NCBI RefSeq assembly: GCF_008123515.1
Contig: NZ_VSSR01000032.1
Span: 1-64,000 of the forward strand
Direction: 5' to 3'
From: Bradyrhizobium cytisi
Lineage (GTDB): Bacteria > Pseudomonadota > Alphaproteobacteria > Rhizobiales > Xanthobacteraceae
Length of the DNA stretch: 64,000 nucleotides
In this document: positions 44,658 through 52,732 of the stretch, in pieces
How positions within the stretch are numbered: position 1 is the first letter of the stretch
Layout: the number at the start of each line of letters is the position of its first letter
Made by a program: the position numbers and the translations under genes
Notes under the pieces: generated by a model
Databases searched by the model: none
What the model was told of the DNA's origin: nothing
Seen by the model: the letters and a program-made list of their open reading frames with translations, nothing else

Positions 44658-44688
44658 CTTGAGGGCCGAAAACGCCAGTCTATTAACA
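44658..44688 (+). promoter_or_regulatory. Weak candidate RpoH promoter of hslV
   Basis: CTTG (44658-44661), 17-base spacer, TCTATTAACA. The core YTAT is kept but three other specified bases differ from CYTATNTNNG. hslVU is normally heat-inducible, and the site is about 140 bases before hslV. Support is modest. Confidence 0.3.
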
Positions 44689-44827
44689 GCCAAATGACGC
44701 CTTCGCTACTGCGGGAACGGCTGGCCGGGCTCTACTTCTGCCTATGGTGAGCGAAATTGGGCCCGGAGCGGCCCGTTGTGCGCCCGCTCTCGACCCCCTA
44801 AATCAGGCCGGACAACGAGGGTCATTT

Positions 44828-45388
44828 ATGCAGGATTCCCAGAACAGCTCGCCGGTCTGGCACGGCACCACGATTTTGACCGTCCGCAAGGGCGGCAAGG
44901 TGGTGGTCGGCGGCGACGGCCAGGTCTCGATCGGCCAGACTGTGATCAAGTCCAACGCCAAAAAGGTCCGGAAACTCGGCAAGGGCGACGTTATCGGCGG
45001 CTTTGCCGGCGCCACCGCCGACGCTTTCACCCTGTTTGAGCGGTTGGAAAGCAAGCTCGAGCAATATCCAGGGCAATTGACCCGGGCCGCGGTCGAGCTC
45101 GCCAAGGACTGGCGCACCGACCGCTACCTGCGGCGGCTGGAGGCCATGATGATCGTGGCCGACAAGGACGTCTCCCTGGTGCTGACAGGGACCGGCGACG
45201 TGCTCGAGCCCGAGGCCGGCGTCATGGCGATCGGCTCCGGCGGCAATTACGCGCTGGCCGCCGCCCGCGCCCTGATCGACACCGACAAGGACGCCGAGAC
45301 CATCGTCCGCCGCTCGCTCGACATCGCCGCCGACATCTGCGTCTACACCAACCGCAACGTGACCATCGAAGCGCTGTCGGCCGGGTAG
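44828..45388 (+). CDS. hslV: ATP-dependent protease subunit HslV (ClpQ)
   Basis: 186 residues from the ATG at 44828. The proteasome-like peptidase of HslVU. The mature catalytic threonine is in HGTTILTVRKG, exposed after loss of a short propeptide; GGDGQVSIGQTVIKSNAKKV and MAIGSGGNYALAAARAL complete the fold. GAGGG before the ATG is the ribosome site. Two unrelated genes separate it from its partner hslU. Confidence 0.96.
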   Translation: MQDSQNSSPVWHGTTILTVRKGGKVVVGGDGQVSIGQTVIKSNAKKVRKLGKGDVIGGFAGATADAFTLFERLESKLEQYPGQLTRAAVELAKDWRTDRYLRRLEAMMIVADKDVSLVLTGTGDVLEPEAGVMAIGSGGNYALAAARALIDTDKDAETIVRRSLDIAADICVYTNRNVTIEALSAG

Positions 45389-45391
45389 GGC

Positions 45392-45877
45392 ATGGCCCCC
45401 GCCTACACGTTCCGCCCGATGACCGCGGCCGATCTGCCGCTGGTCCGCCGATGGCTGGGCGAGGCGCATGTGCGGGAATGGTGGGGCGATCCGGACGAGC
45501 AGTTCGCGCTCGTCAGCGGCGACCTCGACGAACCCGCAATGGACCAGTTCATCGTGTTGGCCGGGATGCGGCCGTTCGGCTATCTTCAATGCTACGACCT
45601 GACCGCCTGGAATACGGGCTTCGGGCCGCAATCGGAGGGCACGCGTGGGATCGATCAGTTCATCGGCGAAAGCGACATGATCGGGCAGGGCCACGGTTCG
45701 TCGTTCATTCGCCAATTCGCCGAGGAGCAGTTGCGGCACGGCCTGCCGCGCATCGTCACTGATCCGGACCCGCGCAACCGACGCGCCGTGCGTGCCTACG
45801 AGAAGGCAGGCTTCGTCCGCGATCGCATGGTCGATACGCCGGACGGAGCAGCGCTGCTGATGGTGCGCGAGAATTGA
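45392..45877 (+). CDS. GNAT acetyltransferase, AAC(6')-like
   Basis: 161 residues. The N-terminal FRPMTAADLPLVRRWLGEAH and the REWWGDPDEQF segment match the AacA4/IucB-type GNAT subfamily. The acetyl-CoA loop is IGQGHGSSFIRQF, and DPDPRNRRAVRAYEKAGFVR is the conserved C-terminal helix. The true acceptor is unknown; a resistance role should not be assumed for this chromosomal gene. It starts four bases after hslV and overlaps the next gene by four bases. Confidence 0.88.
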   Translation: MAPAYTFRPMTAADLPLVRRWLGEAHVREWWGDPDEQFALVSGDLDEPAMDQFIVLAGMRPFGYLQCYDLTAWNTGFGPQSEGTRGIDQFIGESDMIGQGHGSSFIRQFAEEQLRHGLPRIVTDPDPRNRRAVRAYEKAGFVRDRMVDTPDGAALLMVREN

Positions 45878-46506
45878 CGCTAACAAGCACGCACGAAAGC
45901 AAGCTCGCCGTCCCGCCGCTCGCCTGGGCCGGCATCGCACTGCTCCTGCTGGCGCTTCAGGCCTCGATCCTGCTTGCGATGGGCCGGGTGCCGATCTGCA
46001 CCTGTGGTTACGTCAAGCTGTGGCATGGCATCGTCAACAGCTCGGAAAATTCGCAGCACATTGCCGACTGGTACAGTTTTTCGCACGTCCTGCACGGCTT
46101 CCTGTTCTACGGGCTGACCTGGCTGCTGTTCGCGCGCGTCGCGTTCCTGGCACTCGCCCTTCCAAGTCTTTCCTGGCCGGCGCGGCTGATCATGGCCATG
46201 CTGATCGAGGGCGCCTGGGAGGTCGTCGAGAATTCACCATTCATCATCGAGCGCTACCGCGCCGGCACGATCTCGCTGGACTATTTCGGCGACAGCATCG
46301 TCAATTCGCTCTCGGACACGCTGTTCATGGTGCTGGGGTTCCTCGCCGCACGCACGCTGCCGGTCCCGGTGACGGTCCTTCTGGGGCTCGCCTTCGAAAT
46401 CATGCTGGCGTTCCATATTCGCGACAATCTGACGCTCAATATCCTGATGCTCATCCATCCGATCGAGGCCGTGAAGCAATGGCAATCCGGTCCGCCGATC
46501 ATTTGA
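45874..46506 (+). CDS. DUF2585 (UPF0314) membrane protein
   Basis: 210 residues from a TTG start that overlaps the GNAT stop as TTGA. Five to six hydrophobic helices surround the family blocks CTCGYVKLWHGIVNSSENSQ, DWYSFSHVLHGFLFYGLTWL and EGAWEVVENSPFIIERYR. Function unknown; conserved histidines and Glu in membrane segments resemble lipid- or metal-handling enzymes. The position between hslV and hslU is shared by other Rhizobiales as far as known. Confidence 0.85.
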   Translation: MTLTSTHESKLAVPPLAWAGIALLLLALQASILLAMGRVPICTCGYVKLWHGIVNSSENSQHIADWYSFSHVLHGFLFYGLTWLLFARVAFLALALPSLSWPARLIMAMLIEGAWEVVENSPFIIERYRAGTISLDYFGDSIVNSLSDTLFMVLGFLAARTLPVPVTVLLGLAFEIMLAFHIRDNLTLNILMLIHPIEAVKQWQSGPPII

Positions 46507-46558
46507 CGGTCAAAAAAGCGGCTTGTCCTTGGCCCCCTCCCGCCCTAGCTAAGATCCC

Positions 46559-47863
46559 ATGACAGACTTCTCTCCCCGCGAAATCGTTTCCGAACTCGAC
46601 CGTTTCATCGTTGGCCAGGCCGACGCCAAGCGCGCCGTCTCGATCGCGCTGCGCAACCGCTGGCGCCGGCAGCAGCTCGAAGGTTCCTTGCGCGAGGAAG
46701 TGCTGCCGAAGAACATCCTGATGATCGGGCCCACCGGCGTCGGCAAGACGGAAATCGCGCGGCGGCTCGCCAAGCTCGCCAACGCACCGTTCCTGAAGGT
46801 TGAGGCGACAAAATTCACCGAGGTCGGCTATGTCGGCCGCGACGTCGAGCAGATCGTGCGCGACCTCGTCGAGGTCGCGATCGCCCAGGTGCGCGAGCGC
46901 AAGCGCAAGGACGTTCAGGCGCGCGCCCAGCTCGCAGCCGAAGAGCGCGTGCTCGACGCGCTGGTCGGCGCCAATTCCAGCGCAGCGACGCGGGAATCCT
47001 TCCGCAAGAAGTTGCGCGCCGGCGAGCTCAACGACAAGGAGATCGAGGTCGAGACCCAGTCGTCCGGCAGCGGCATGCCGATGTTCGAGATCCCGGGCAT
47101 GCCGGGCGCGCAAATGGGTGCGATCTCGATCGGCGACATCTTCGGCAAGATGGGCGGCCGCAGCAAGACGCGGCGGCTGACGGTCGAGGGCTCGCACGAG
47201 ATCCTCATCAACGAGGAATCCGACAAGCTGCTGGATACCGATCAGCTGACGCTGGAGGCGATCAGCGCGGTCGAGAACAACGGCATCGTGTTCCTGGATG
47301 AAATCGACAAGATCTGCGCCCGCGACGGCCGCGTCGGCGGCGACGTCTCGCGCGAGGGCGTGCAGCGCGACCTGCTGCCCCTGATCGAGGGCACAACGGT
47401 CTCGACCAAGCATGGCGCGGTCAAGACCGACCACATCCTGTTCATTGCCTCCGGCGCCTTCCACGTCGCAAAGCCGTCCGACCTGCTGCCGGAATTGCAG
47501 GGCCGGCTACCGATCCGCGTCGAGCTGCAGGCGCTGACCCGCGACGACATGCGCCGCATCCTCACCGAGCCCGAGGCCTCGCTGATCAAGCAATATGTCG
47601 CGCTGTTGCAGACCGAAGGCGTCACGCTCGACATCACCGACAGCGCCATCGACGCGCTCGCCGACGTCGCGGTCGCCGTCAATTCGACCGTCGAGAACAT
47701 CGGCGCGCGGCGGCTCCAGACCGTGATGGAGCGGGTGCTGGACGAAATCTCCTTCACCGCCCCCGACCGCAACGGCGAGACCGTCCGGATCGATGCCGAT
47801 TTCGTGCAGACGCACGTCGGCGACCTCGCCAAGAACGCTGATCTGAGCCGGTTTATTTTGTAA
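46559..47863 (+). CDS. hslU: ATP-dependent protease ATPase subunit HslU (ClpY)
   Basis: 434 residues. The AAA+ unfoldase feeding HslV. Walker A is GPTGVGKTEIARRL, Walker B is GIVFLDEIDKI, and the family start SPREIVSELDRFIVGQ and the I-domain (about 110-235) are present. The C-terminal DLSRFIL contributes to HslV activation. It is 52 bases after the DUF2585 gene, probably the same transcript as hslV. Confidence 0.97.
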   Translation: MTDFSPREIVSELDRFIVGQADAKRAVSIALRNRWRRQQLEGSLREEVLPKNILMIGPTGVGKTEIARRLAKLANAPFLKVEATKFTEVGYVGRDVEQIVRDLVEVAIAQVRERKRKDVQARAQLAAEERVLDALVGANSSAATRESFRKKLRAGELNDKEIEVETQSSGSGMPMFEIPGMPGAQMGAISIGDIFGKMGGRSKTRRLTVEGSHEILINEESDKLLDTDQLTLEAISAVENNGIVFLDEIDKICARDGRVGGDVSREGVQRDLLPLIEGTTVSTKHGAVKTDHILFIASGAFHVAKPSDLLPELQGRLPIRVELQALTRDDMRRILTEPEASLIKQYVALLQTEGVTLDITDSAIDALADVAVAVNSTVENIGARRLQTVMERVLDEISFTAPDRNGETVRIDADFVQTHVGDLAKNADLSRFIL

Positions 47864-47891
47864 TTCCGGGCGACCGCGCTATTGATGCGGC

Positions 47892-49016
47892 GTGACCGCA
47901 CGCATCCTGCAAAACCCCTGGCGCCTTCTGCTCGCGATCAACGCCGCCGTGATCGTCGGCGTGCTCGTTCACAAGATCCAGCTGCCGCCTTACGTCCCCT
48001 ACATCCACCTCCTCGTCGACTACCATTTCGGTTTCATCAAGCGCGCGCTGATCGGGGCGATCGTCGCGCTGTTCACGGCCAAGGTGCCGGTCTGGCTGGT
48101 GTTCGCGCTCGGTGGCGCGACGTGGCTGGCGACGCTGGGGCTGTACGCAAGACTGTTTCAGAAGACGTTCGGCTTCACGGCGAAGACGCTGCCGCTGTTC
48201 GTCTTCATCGCGGGATCGCCGTTCTTCCTGAAGAACTTCATGCACACGCTCGGCCATTTCGACATCTATGGCTGCGTGCTGGCGATCATCCTGCTGCTGA
48301 TGCCCGCGGGCTCATTGCTGTTCGTGGCGACGGCCGCGCTGTTCTCGATCATCCTCGTCCTGATCCACCACATTCATCTGCTGATGTATGTGCCGACGAT
48401 CATCACCATCGTCGTAGTCAGGCACTATCTCGCTTGCGGCCTCAATCGCGGCAATCTCGCGTTCGGCATCGTCGCCCTCGCCGCGATCTCTGCGCTGTTC
48501 TTCGCCGCGCAGTTCCTGGGGACGATGCCGATCCCCGAAGCGGATTTCGTCGCCTATCTGAAGACCCGGACGGCCGATCCCTCGCGCACCGATCTCTTAC
48601 AGTTCAGCTACATCTGGTATCAGCCGCTGGCGAAGGAGATTTCGGACACCTGGGCTTGGCTGCCGCACAACATCCCTGGCATTCCCGTGTTCGCCCTATT
48701 GATCTGGCTGCACACGCCGCTATGGCGTTATTTTGCTGACCTGATCGGCTCGCTCGCGCACGAGGCCCACCGACGCCTCGTCATCGCGGCGCTAATCGGC
48801 GTCAGCTTCGCCTATCTCATGATGTTCGCGATGGTGTTCGACTATTCGCGCTGGATCTCGAATTGGGCGGTCTGCATGTTCCTGATCCTGCATGCGGTGA
48901 AGATGCTGCCGACCAGCAAGGAGGCCCCGCTGATTCCGGCCGAAGACCAGAAGACCAACATCTTCGGCTTGATCATCACGCTGATCCCGCGCGTCGGAAT
49001 CGTCCGGCCGTTCTAG
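47892..49016 (+). CDS. Polytopic membrane protein of unknown function
   Basis: 374 residues from a GTG start. About nine hydrophobic segments span the length; blocks HLLVDYHFGFIKRALIGAIV and HTLGHFDIYGCVLAIILLLM look like an EpsG- or glycosyltransferase-like integral membrane enzyme, but no family is assigned. A conserved Asp-Tyr-His region near residue 43 and His-rich loops could be catalytic. Its TAG stop shares the four bases CTAG with the convergent Smr gene. It follows hslU by 28 bases. Confidence 0.75.
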   Translation: MTARILQNPWRLLLAINAAVIVGVLVHKIQLPPYVPYIHLLVDYHFGFIKRALIGAIVALFTAKVPVWLVFALGGATWLATLGLYARLFQKTFGFTAKTLPLFVFIAGSPFFLKNFMHTLGHFDIYGCVLAIILLLMPAGSLLFVATAALFSIILVLIHHIHLLMYVPTIITIVVVRHYLACGLNRGNLAFGIVALAAISALFFAAQFLGTMPIPEADFVAYLKTRTADPSRTDLLQFSYIWYQPLAKEISDTWAWLPHNIPGIPVFALLIWLHTPLWRYFADLIGSLAHEAHRRLVIAALIGVSFAYLMMFAMVFDYSRWISNWAVCMFLILHAVKMLPTSKEAPLIPAEDQKTNIFGLIITLIPRVGIVRPF

Positions 49017-49606
49017 AATCTTGCCCGTCTGATCCGCACATAGAGCGCGCCCTCGCCGCCATGGCCGATCCCGGCTTCCTCGAACCCGACCACGAAGGCG
49101 CGGAATTCCGGCAGGCTCAGCCATTCCGGCACCTGCCGGCGCAGCACGCCGCTTTCGCCGCCGCTGCGGCCCTTGCCGGTGATGACCAGGACAAAGGTCA
49201 AGCCGTCGTGGTGCGCGCGGTGCAGAAAGCCGGTCAGCGCGCGGTGCGCGCGCAGCTGGGTCATGCCATGCAGATCAAGCCGCGCCTCGATCTCGCTGCG
49301 GCCGCGCGACAGTTTTGTCCGCTCGCGCTTGCCGAGCGGGGCGAGCGGCGGCATCGCCGGTTTTGACGGACGCGGGGCGGGCGCTTGCGTCAATGGCCGC
49401 GGCGACGGCGTTGGCTTGGCAACAACCGCTGTGGGCGAGGGCTCAGCGCGCGGCGCAGTCGGCACCTTCGTCGCGCGATGCTTCCGCAGCGGCTTGACCT
49501 GCTTTGCAACGAGCTCCCACAGCTCGCGGTCTTCCTCGCTGAGTCCACGCCGGCGCGACAAAGGACGCGGAGGATCCAGCACGGGCGGACGGGACGATCG
49601 TTTCAT
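49013..49606 (-). CDS. Smr domain protein
   Basis: 197 residues. The C-terminal half is an Smr (small MutS-related) nuclease-like domain with LDLHGMTQLRAHRAL and LVITGKGRSGGESGVLRRQV. The N-terminal half is a Pro/Ala/Arg-rich, probably disordered tail. Smr domains nick or bind branched nucleic acids; the role here is unknown. Its ATG overlaps the mltA stop by four bases, so it is coupled to mltA. Confidence 0.9.
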   Translation of the reverse strand: MKRSSRPPVLDPPRPLSRRRGLSEEDRELWELVAKQVKPLRKHRATKVPTAPRAEPSPTAVVAKPTPSPRPLTQAPAPRPSKPAMPPLAPLGKRERTKLSRGRSEIEARLDLHGMTQLRAHRALTGFLHRAHHDGLTFVLVITGKGRSGGESGVLRRQVPEWLSLPEFRAFVVGFEEAGIGHGGEGALYVRIRRARF

Positions 49607-51138
49607 TGCTGGTGGGAACGACTTTTCATGTGCCTGCGCGGTTCGCGGACAGGTTCTATCACAGGACGCGGCGCCGGCAGCGGCACCGGGCCGGCAATCG
49701 CGACGGTCTCGCCCTTCGCTGGGTCCTTGGCCGGATTCTTGGCCGGATCCTTGGCCGGATCCTTGGGACCGGTCTGCGGAAACAGCTTTGCGATCTTCTC
49801 CGACGGCCGCGGATCCGGCACCGGCAGCCTTGCGGCGCGGACGCCGGGGTCGAGGCTCTTCGGCACCAGCATCACGAAATGCATGGGGTGGCGCAGCCGG
49901 CCCGAGACGCGGCCCGCGTCAGCGCCCGCGCCAAAATAGAGATCGGCGCGCGCGGGGCCGATAATGGCCGAGCCGGTATCCTGCGCAATCATCAGCCGAT
50001 GGAACGGGGTCCTGGCACGGTCGGACTCGATCGGCAGCTCGCCTTCGATGAAGAACGGCGTGCCGTAGACATGGAGGGATTTGTCGACCGCGATCGAACG
50101 GCCGGCGGTCAGCGGGATGCCTTGCCCACCGACGGCTTCGTCCTTGTCGGACAGATTGACCTCGCGGAAGAAGATGTAGGCGCGGTTCTGGCGCCGCAGC
50201 TCCTTGGCGCCGTCGGGGTTCTGCGCCATCCACTCCCTGATCTTCTGCATCGACATCTCTTCCTTGGGAATGATGCCACGCTCGATCAGGACACGCCCGA
50301 CGGCCGTGTAGGGATAGCCGTTGTAGGAATCGTAGTTGAGCCGGATGGTGCCGCCGTCGTCGAACTTGATCCGCGCCGAGCCCTGGATCTGGGCGAACAG
50401 CAAATCGGTCGGGTCCTTCAGCCAGGCGATCTCGAGCCCGCGGCCGGCGATCTTGCCGTCCTCGATCTCGCCGCGGTCGTAATAGGGCACGAGCTTGCGG
50501 CGGCCGATCTTGCGATAGACCGATCCCTTGTTGGGCAGGCTGACGGAGGCCTGATTGTAGCCGCGCACGAACAGGTTCGAGGGCCGGCGATAGACCGGGA
50601 CGTTGTAGACATCGGTCTGCGTGCGCGATCCCTCCAGCACCGGCTCGTAATAGCCGGTGACGAAGCCGTCGGGCTCGCCGAGACGCGAGATCCGCAGCGG
50701 CGAAAAATTGTCTTCGAAAAAAGTCCTTGCCTGGGTGTCGTCGGCCGGCTCGAGTGATTTGGCGGCCCGGCACGGTTCGCTCAACGAGCCGCCCAGTGCC
50801 TTCTGTTCACCCGCGCCGGTCTGCGCGTTGATCGATCGGCAGCTGGCGCGAAAGGTCTTGTAAGCCGCGAGATGATCGTCGTCGCTCCACCCCTTCACAT
50901 CCGCCCAAGCCAGCGGCAGGTATTGTGCGCCGGGAATTTCGAACGGCAGAGGGAGCTGCGGATAGGGCAACGCGCGCGGCGGGATCGCGGCGACTTCGGG
51001 AAGGCGATGGTAATGGCTGCGGGAATGGCGCCGCGCAGCCTCGGCGCCAAGCGAAAACGAAGCCAGCACGACGACACCTGCGCAAAGCGCCGTCGCGCTG
51101 TTCTTCAGAAAGATCTTAGTTCGCGCTTCCGGTGCCAA
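49603..51138 (-). CDS. mltA: Membrane-bound lytic murein transglycosylase A
   Basis: About 511 residues from the TTG at 51138; the start is uncertain because no ATG fits and the longer frame to 51249 would overlap timA deeply. A signal peptide (FLKNSATALCAGVVVLASFS) is followed by the MltA domain (FVTGYYEPVLEGSR, WLKDPTDLLFAQIQGSARIK) and the 3D barrel (MIAQDTGSAIIGPARADLYF, with catalytic Asp). It cleaves glycan strands with anhydro-end formation. The tail has four KDPA/KNPA units encoded by a 12-bp tandem repeat (49723-49767). Confidence 0.92.
   Translation of the reverse strand: MAPEARTKIFLKNSATALCAGVVVLASFSLGAEAARRHSRSHYHRLPEVAAIPPRALPYPQLPLPFEIPGAQYLPLAWADVKGWSDDDHLAAYKTFRASCRSINAQTGAGEQKALGGSLSEPCRAAKSLEPADDTQARTFFEDNFSPLRISRLGEPDGFVTGYYEPVLEGSRTQTDVYNVPVYRRPSNLFVRGYNQASVSLPNKGSVYRKIGRRKLVPYYDRGEIEDGKIAGRGLEIAWLKDPTDLLFAQIQGSARIKFDDGGTIRLNYDSYNGYPYTAVGRVLIERGIIPKEEMSMQKIREWMAQNPDGAKELRRQNRAYIFFREVNLSDKDEAVGGQGIPLTAGRSIAVDKSLHVYGTPFFIEGELPIESDRARTPFHRLMIAQDTGSAIIGPARADLYFGAGADAGRVSGRLRHPMHFVMLVPKSLDPGVRAARLPVPDPRPSEKIAKLFPQTGPKDPAKDPAKNPAKDPAKGETVAIAGPVPLPAPRPVIEPVREPRRHMKSRSHQQ
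49723..49767 (-). repeat. 12-bp tandem repeat in the mltA tail
   Basis: TTGGCCGGATCC (with one TTGGCCGGATTC variant) recurs about 3.5 times, giving Lys-Asp/Asn-Pro-Ala units near the MltA C-terminus. Short in-frame repeats like this change copy number easily. Confidence 0.75.
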
Positions 51139-51820
51139 CCAGCTTCCAGTTCGGATCGCGAGAGGTGGTGTCGCGGGCGAAAGTCCAGATGTCGGTGATG
51201 TCGGCGACCGTGTCGGCGCTGCCGTCGACGATGTTGCCGGCCTTGTCACGGGTGGCCGAGATCATCTGCGAGACGAAGCGGATGGTCAGCTGTGCCGTGC
51301 GGTCGCGCAGCTCGGCGCCGGCCAGCTCGGCCTTGTCGATCGAGACGAAGCGCGTCTCGGTCTTCTGCTCGTTCTTCTCGCGGTCCTTGATCGCGGCGTC
51401 GAAGCTCTCATAGACCTCGGATGACAAGAGGTCGCGCAGCGCGCGGCGATCGCCATTGGCAAAGGCCAGCACGATCATCTCATAGGCGCCGCGGGCGCCC
51501 GAGATGAAGTGGCGCGGATCGAAGGTGGAATCCCGCTCGACGATCGCGTCGAGGCCCTGGGCGAGCGCAGTGCCGGGCTCGGTCAGGCCCTTCCAGCGGT
51601 CGGAAGGCGGGGTCGGCTCGGCCGTCGGGGCCAAGGGCGCCTGGTCGATCACCTTGCCCGGCATGGTCACGACGTTCTTGTCCGGCGCACCACCCAGCGC
51701 ATTGCGAGCCGCGCGGTCGAACGGCGGCCGCTCGTTGCCGGTCCGCTGGCCCAGCACGCTACGCAGTCGCAGGAAAATAAAGACCGCCAACGCCAGGAAA
51801 ATGATGGTGTAGATGTCCAC
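51116..51820 (-). CDS. timA: Tim44/TimA family putative adaptor protein
   Basis: 234 residues. One N-terminal transmembrane helix (MDIYTIIFLALAVFIFLRLR) precedes a Pro-rich linker and a Tim44 C-terminal-like domain (FDPRHFISGARGAYEMIVLA, RFVSQMISATRDKAGNI, WTFARDTTSRDPNWKLVGTG). The alphaproteobacterial TimA homologues are related to the mitochondrial import factor Tim44. The order secB / timA-mltA-smr is widespread; the fxsA gene found between timA and secB in many relatives is absent here. Confidence 0.9.
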   Translation of the reverse strand: MDIYTIIFLALAVFIFLRLRSVLGQRTGNERPPFDRAARNALGGAPDKNVVTMPGKVIDQAPLAPTAEPTPPSDRWKGLTEPGTALAQGLDAIVERDSTFDPRHFISGARGAYEMIVLAFANGDRRALRDLLSSEVYESFDAAIKDREKNEQKTETRFVSIDKAELAGAELRDRTAQLTIRFVSQMISATRDKAGNIVDGSADTVADITDIWTFARDTTSRDPNWKLVGTGSAN

Positions 51821-52237
51821 GTGGTATTCGCTTTCTGGTCTTCTCGAGAAGGGGGTCGCCGGGAAAATCGATCCGGCCAGTAGACCGTTCCATACGGGAA
51901 CGGCAAGTCTACATCGCCCTTTTGGGTCCGCGCGTTACGTCCGCCGGATGTAGGCACGAAATTTGGCCCGGCCAATGGCGCCTTTTGGCACAGCGCGGAG
52001 TGTAGCGCGTTTTATGCTTAAGGGGAAACCCGATCCTGCCCGGAAATCGCGCATCTTCAAGCGTTTAACCTGCGATTTCGGGTTCCGGGCGGATCAGGCG
52101 TCACAGTTGCGGGCGCGGGCCGGATCGATCCTCCGGAGCCGTTCGTCCTTGTGGAATGAGGCGGCCCTATGTTAGCCAACCGCCGCGAAATTCAGCCCAA
52201 ATCGGGTTCAGCCCAAATCGGGTAAGGAGACACTTCG
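51821..52237. other. Intergenic region between timA and secB
   Basis: 417 bases of divergent promoter region without a credible gene. It holds a stem CCGTTCC-ATACG-GGAACGG (51885-51903) near the timA end and a perfect 16-bp tandem duplication TTCAGCCCAAATCGGG at 52191-52206 and 52207-52222, right before the secB ribosome site AAGGAG. Confidence 0.5.
52191..52222 (+). repeat. Tandem 16-bp duplication just upstream of secB
   Basis: TTCAGCCCAAATCGGG is repeated exactly, head to tail, ending two bases before the AAGGAG ribosome site. It looks like a recent duplication in the secB leader; it could alter leader structure. Confidence 0.8.
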
Positions 52238-52723
52238 ATGACCAACGGTAACGGTACCCCTCCCGAGGCGGCCCAGGCTCCCCAGCTCAACGTGCTGGCG
52301 CAATATACCAAGGACCTCTCGTTCGAAAATCCGAACGCACCGACCTCGCTCCAGCCGCAGAGCCAGGCGCCCCAGATCAACATCCAGATCAATGTCAGCG
52401 CCAACAATCTCAGCGAATCCGAGTTCGAGGTGACGCTGTCGGTCGAGGGCAAGGCCGAGAACGCGGGCAAGGTGATGTTCTCGTTCGAGCTCGCCTATGC
52501 CGGCGTGTTTCGGATCGTCAATGTGCCGAAGGAGAACCTGCACCCGCTGGTCATGATCGAGTGCCCGCGCCTGCTGTTCCCGTTCGCCCGCGAGATCATC
52601 GCGACCGCCGTGCGCGACGGCGGGTTCCCGCCGCTGATGCTGGACCCGGTCGATTTCGTCGGTCTCTATCGCCAGAACATGGAGCGGCAAATGGCCGCCG
52701 GTGGTCAGGCCGGCCAGGCTTAA
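52238..52723 (+). CDS. secB: Protein-export chaperone SecB
   Basis: 161 residues. Cytosolic chaperone that holds precursors unfolded and passes them to SecA. LNVLAQYTKDLSFENPNAP is the family start, and the core NVPKENLHPLVMIECPRLLF and FPPLMLDPVDFVGLYRQNM is intact. The ribosome site AAGGAG sits eight bases before the ATG. It converges with dnaQ, nine bases apart. Confidence 0.97.
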   Translation: MTNGNGTPPEAAQAPQLNVLAQYTKDLSFENPNAPTSLQPQSQAPQINIQINVSANNLSESEFEVTLSVEGKAENAGKVMFSFELAYAGVFRIVNVPKENLHPLVMIECPRLLFPFAREIIATAVRDGGFPPLMLDPVDFVGLYRQNMERQMAAGGQAGQA

Positions 52724-52732
52724 CTAATAGGC

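Noticed and set aside
45392..45877. Calling the GNAT gene an aminoglycoside resistance enzyme.
   Set aside because: The similarity is to a broad subfamily and the gene is embedded in a housekeeping transcript; resistance cannot be inferred.
44822..45940. A 372-codon minus-strand frame opposite hslV and the GNAT gene.
   Set aside because: Antisense to hslV, which is intact and certain.
51963..52175. A 70-codon plus-strand frame in the timA-secB gap, a possible fxsA relic.
   Set aside because: No hydrophobic helices as FxsA would need, no ribosome site, and no recognisable similarity.
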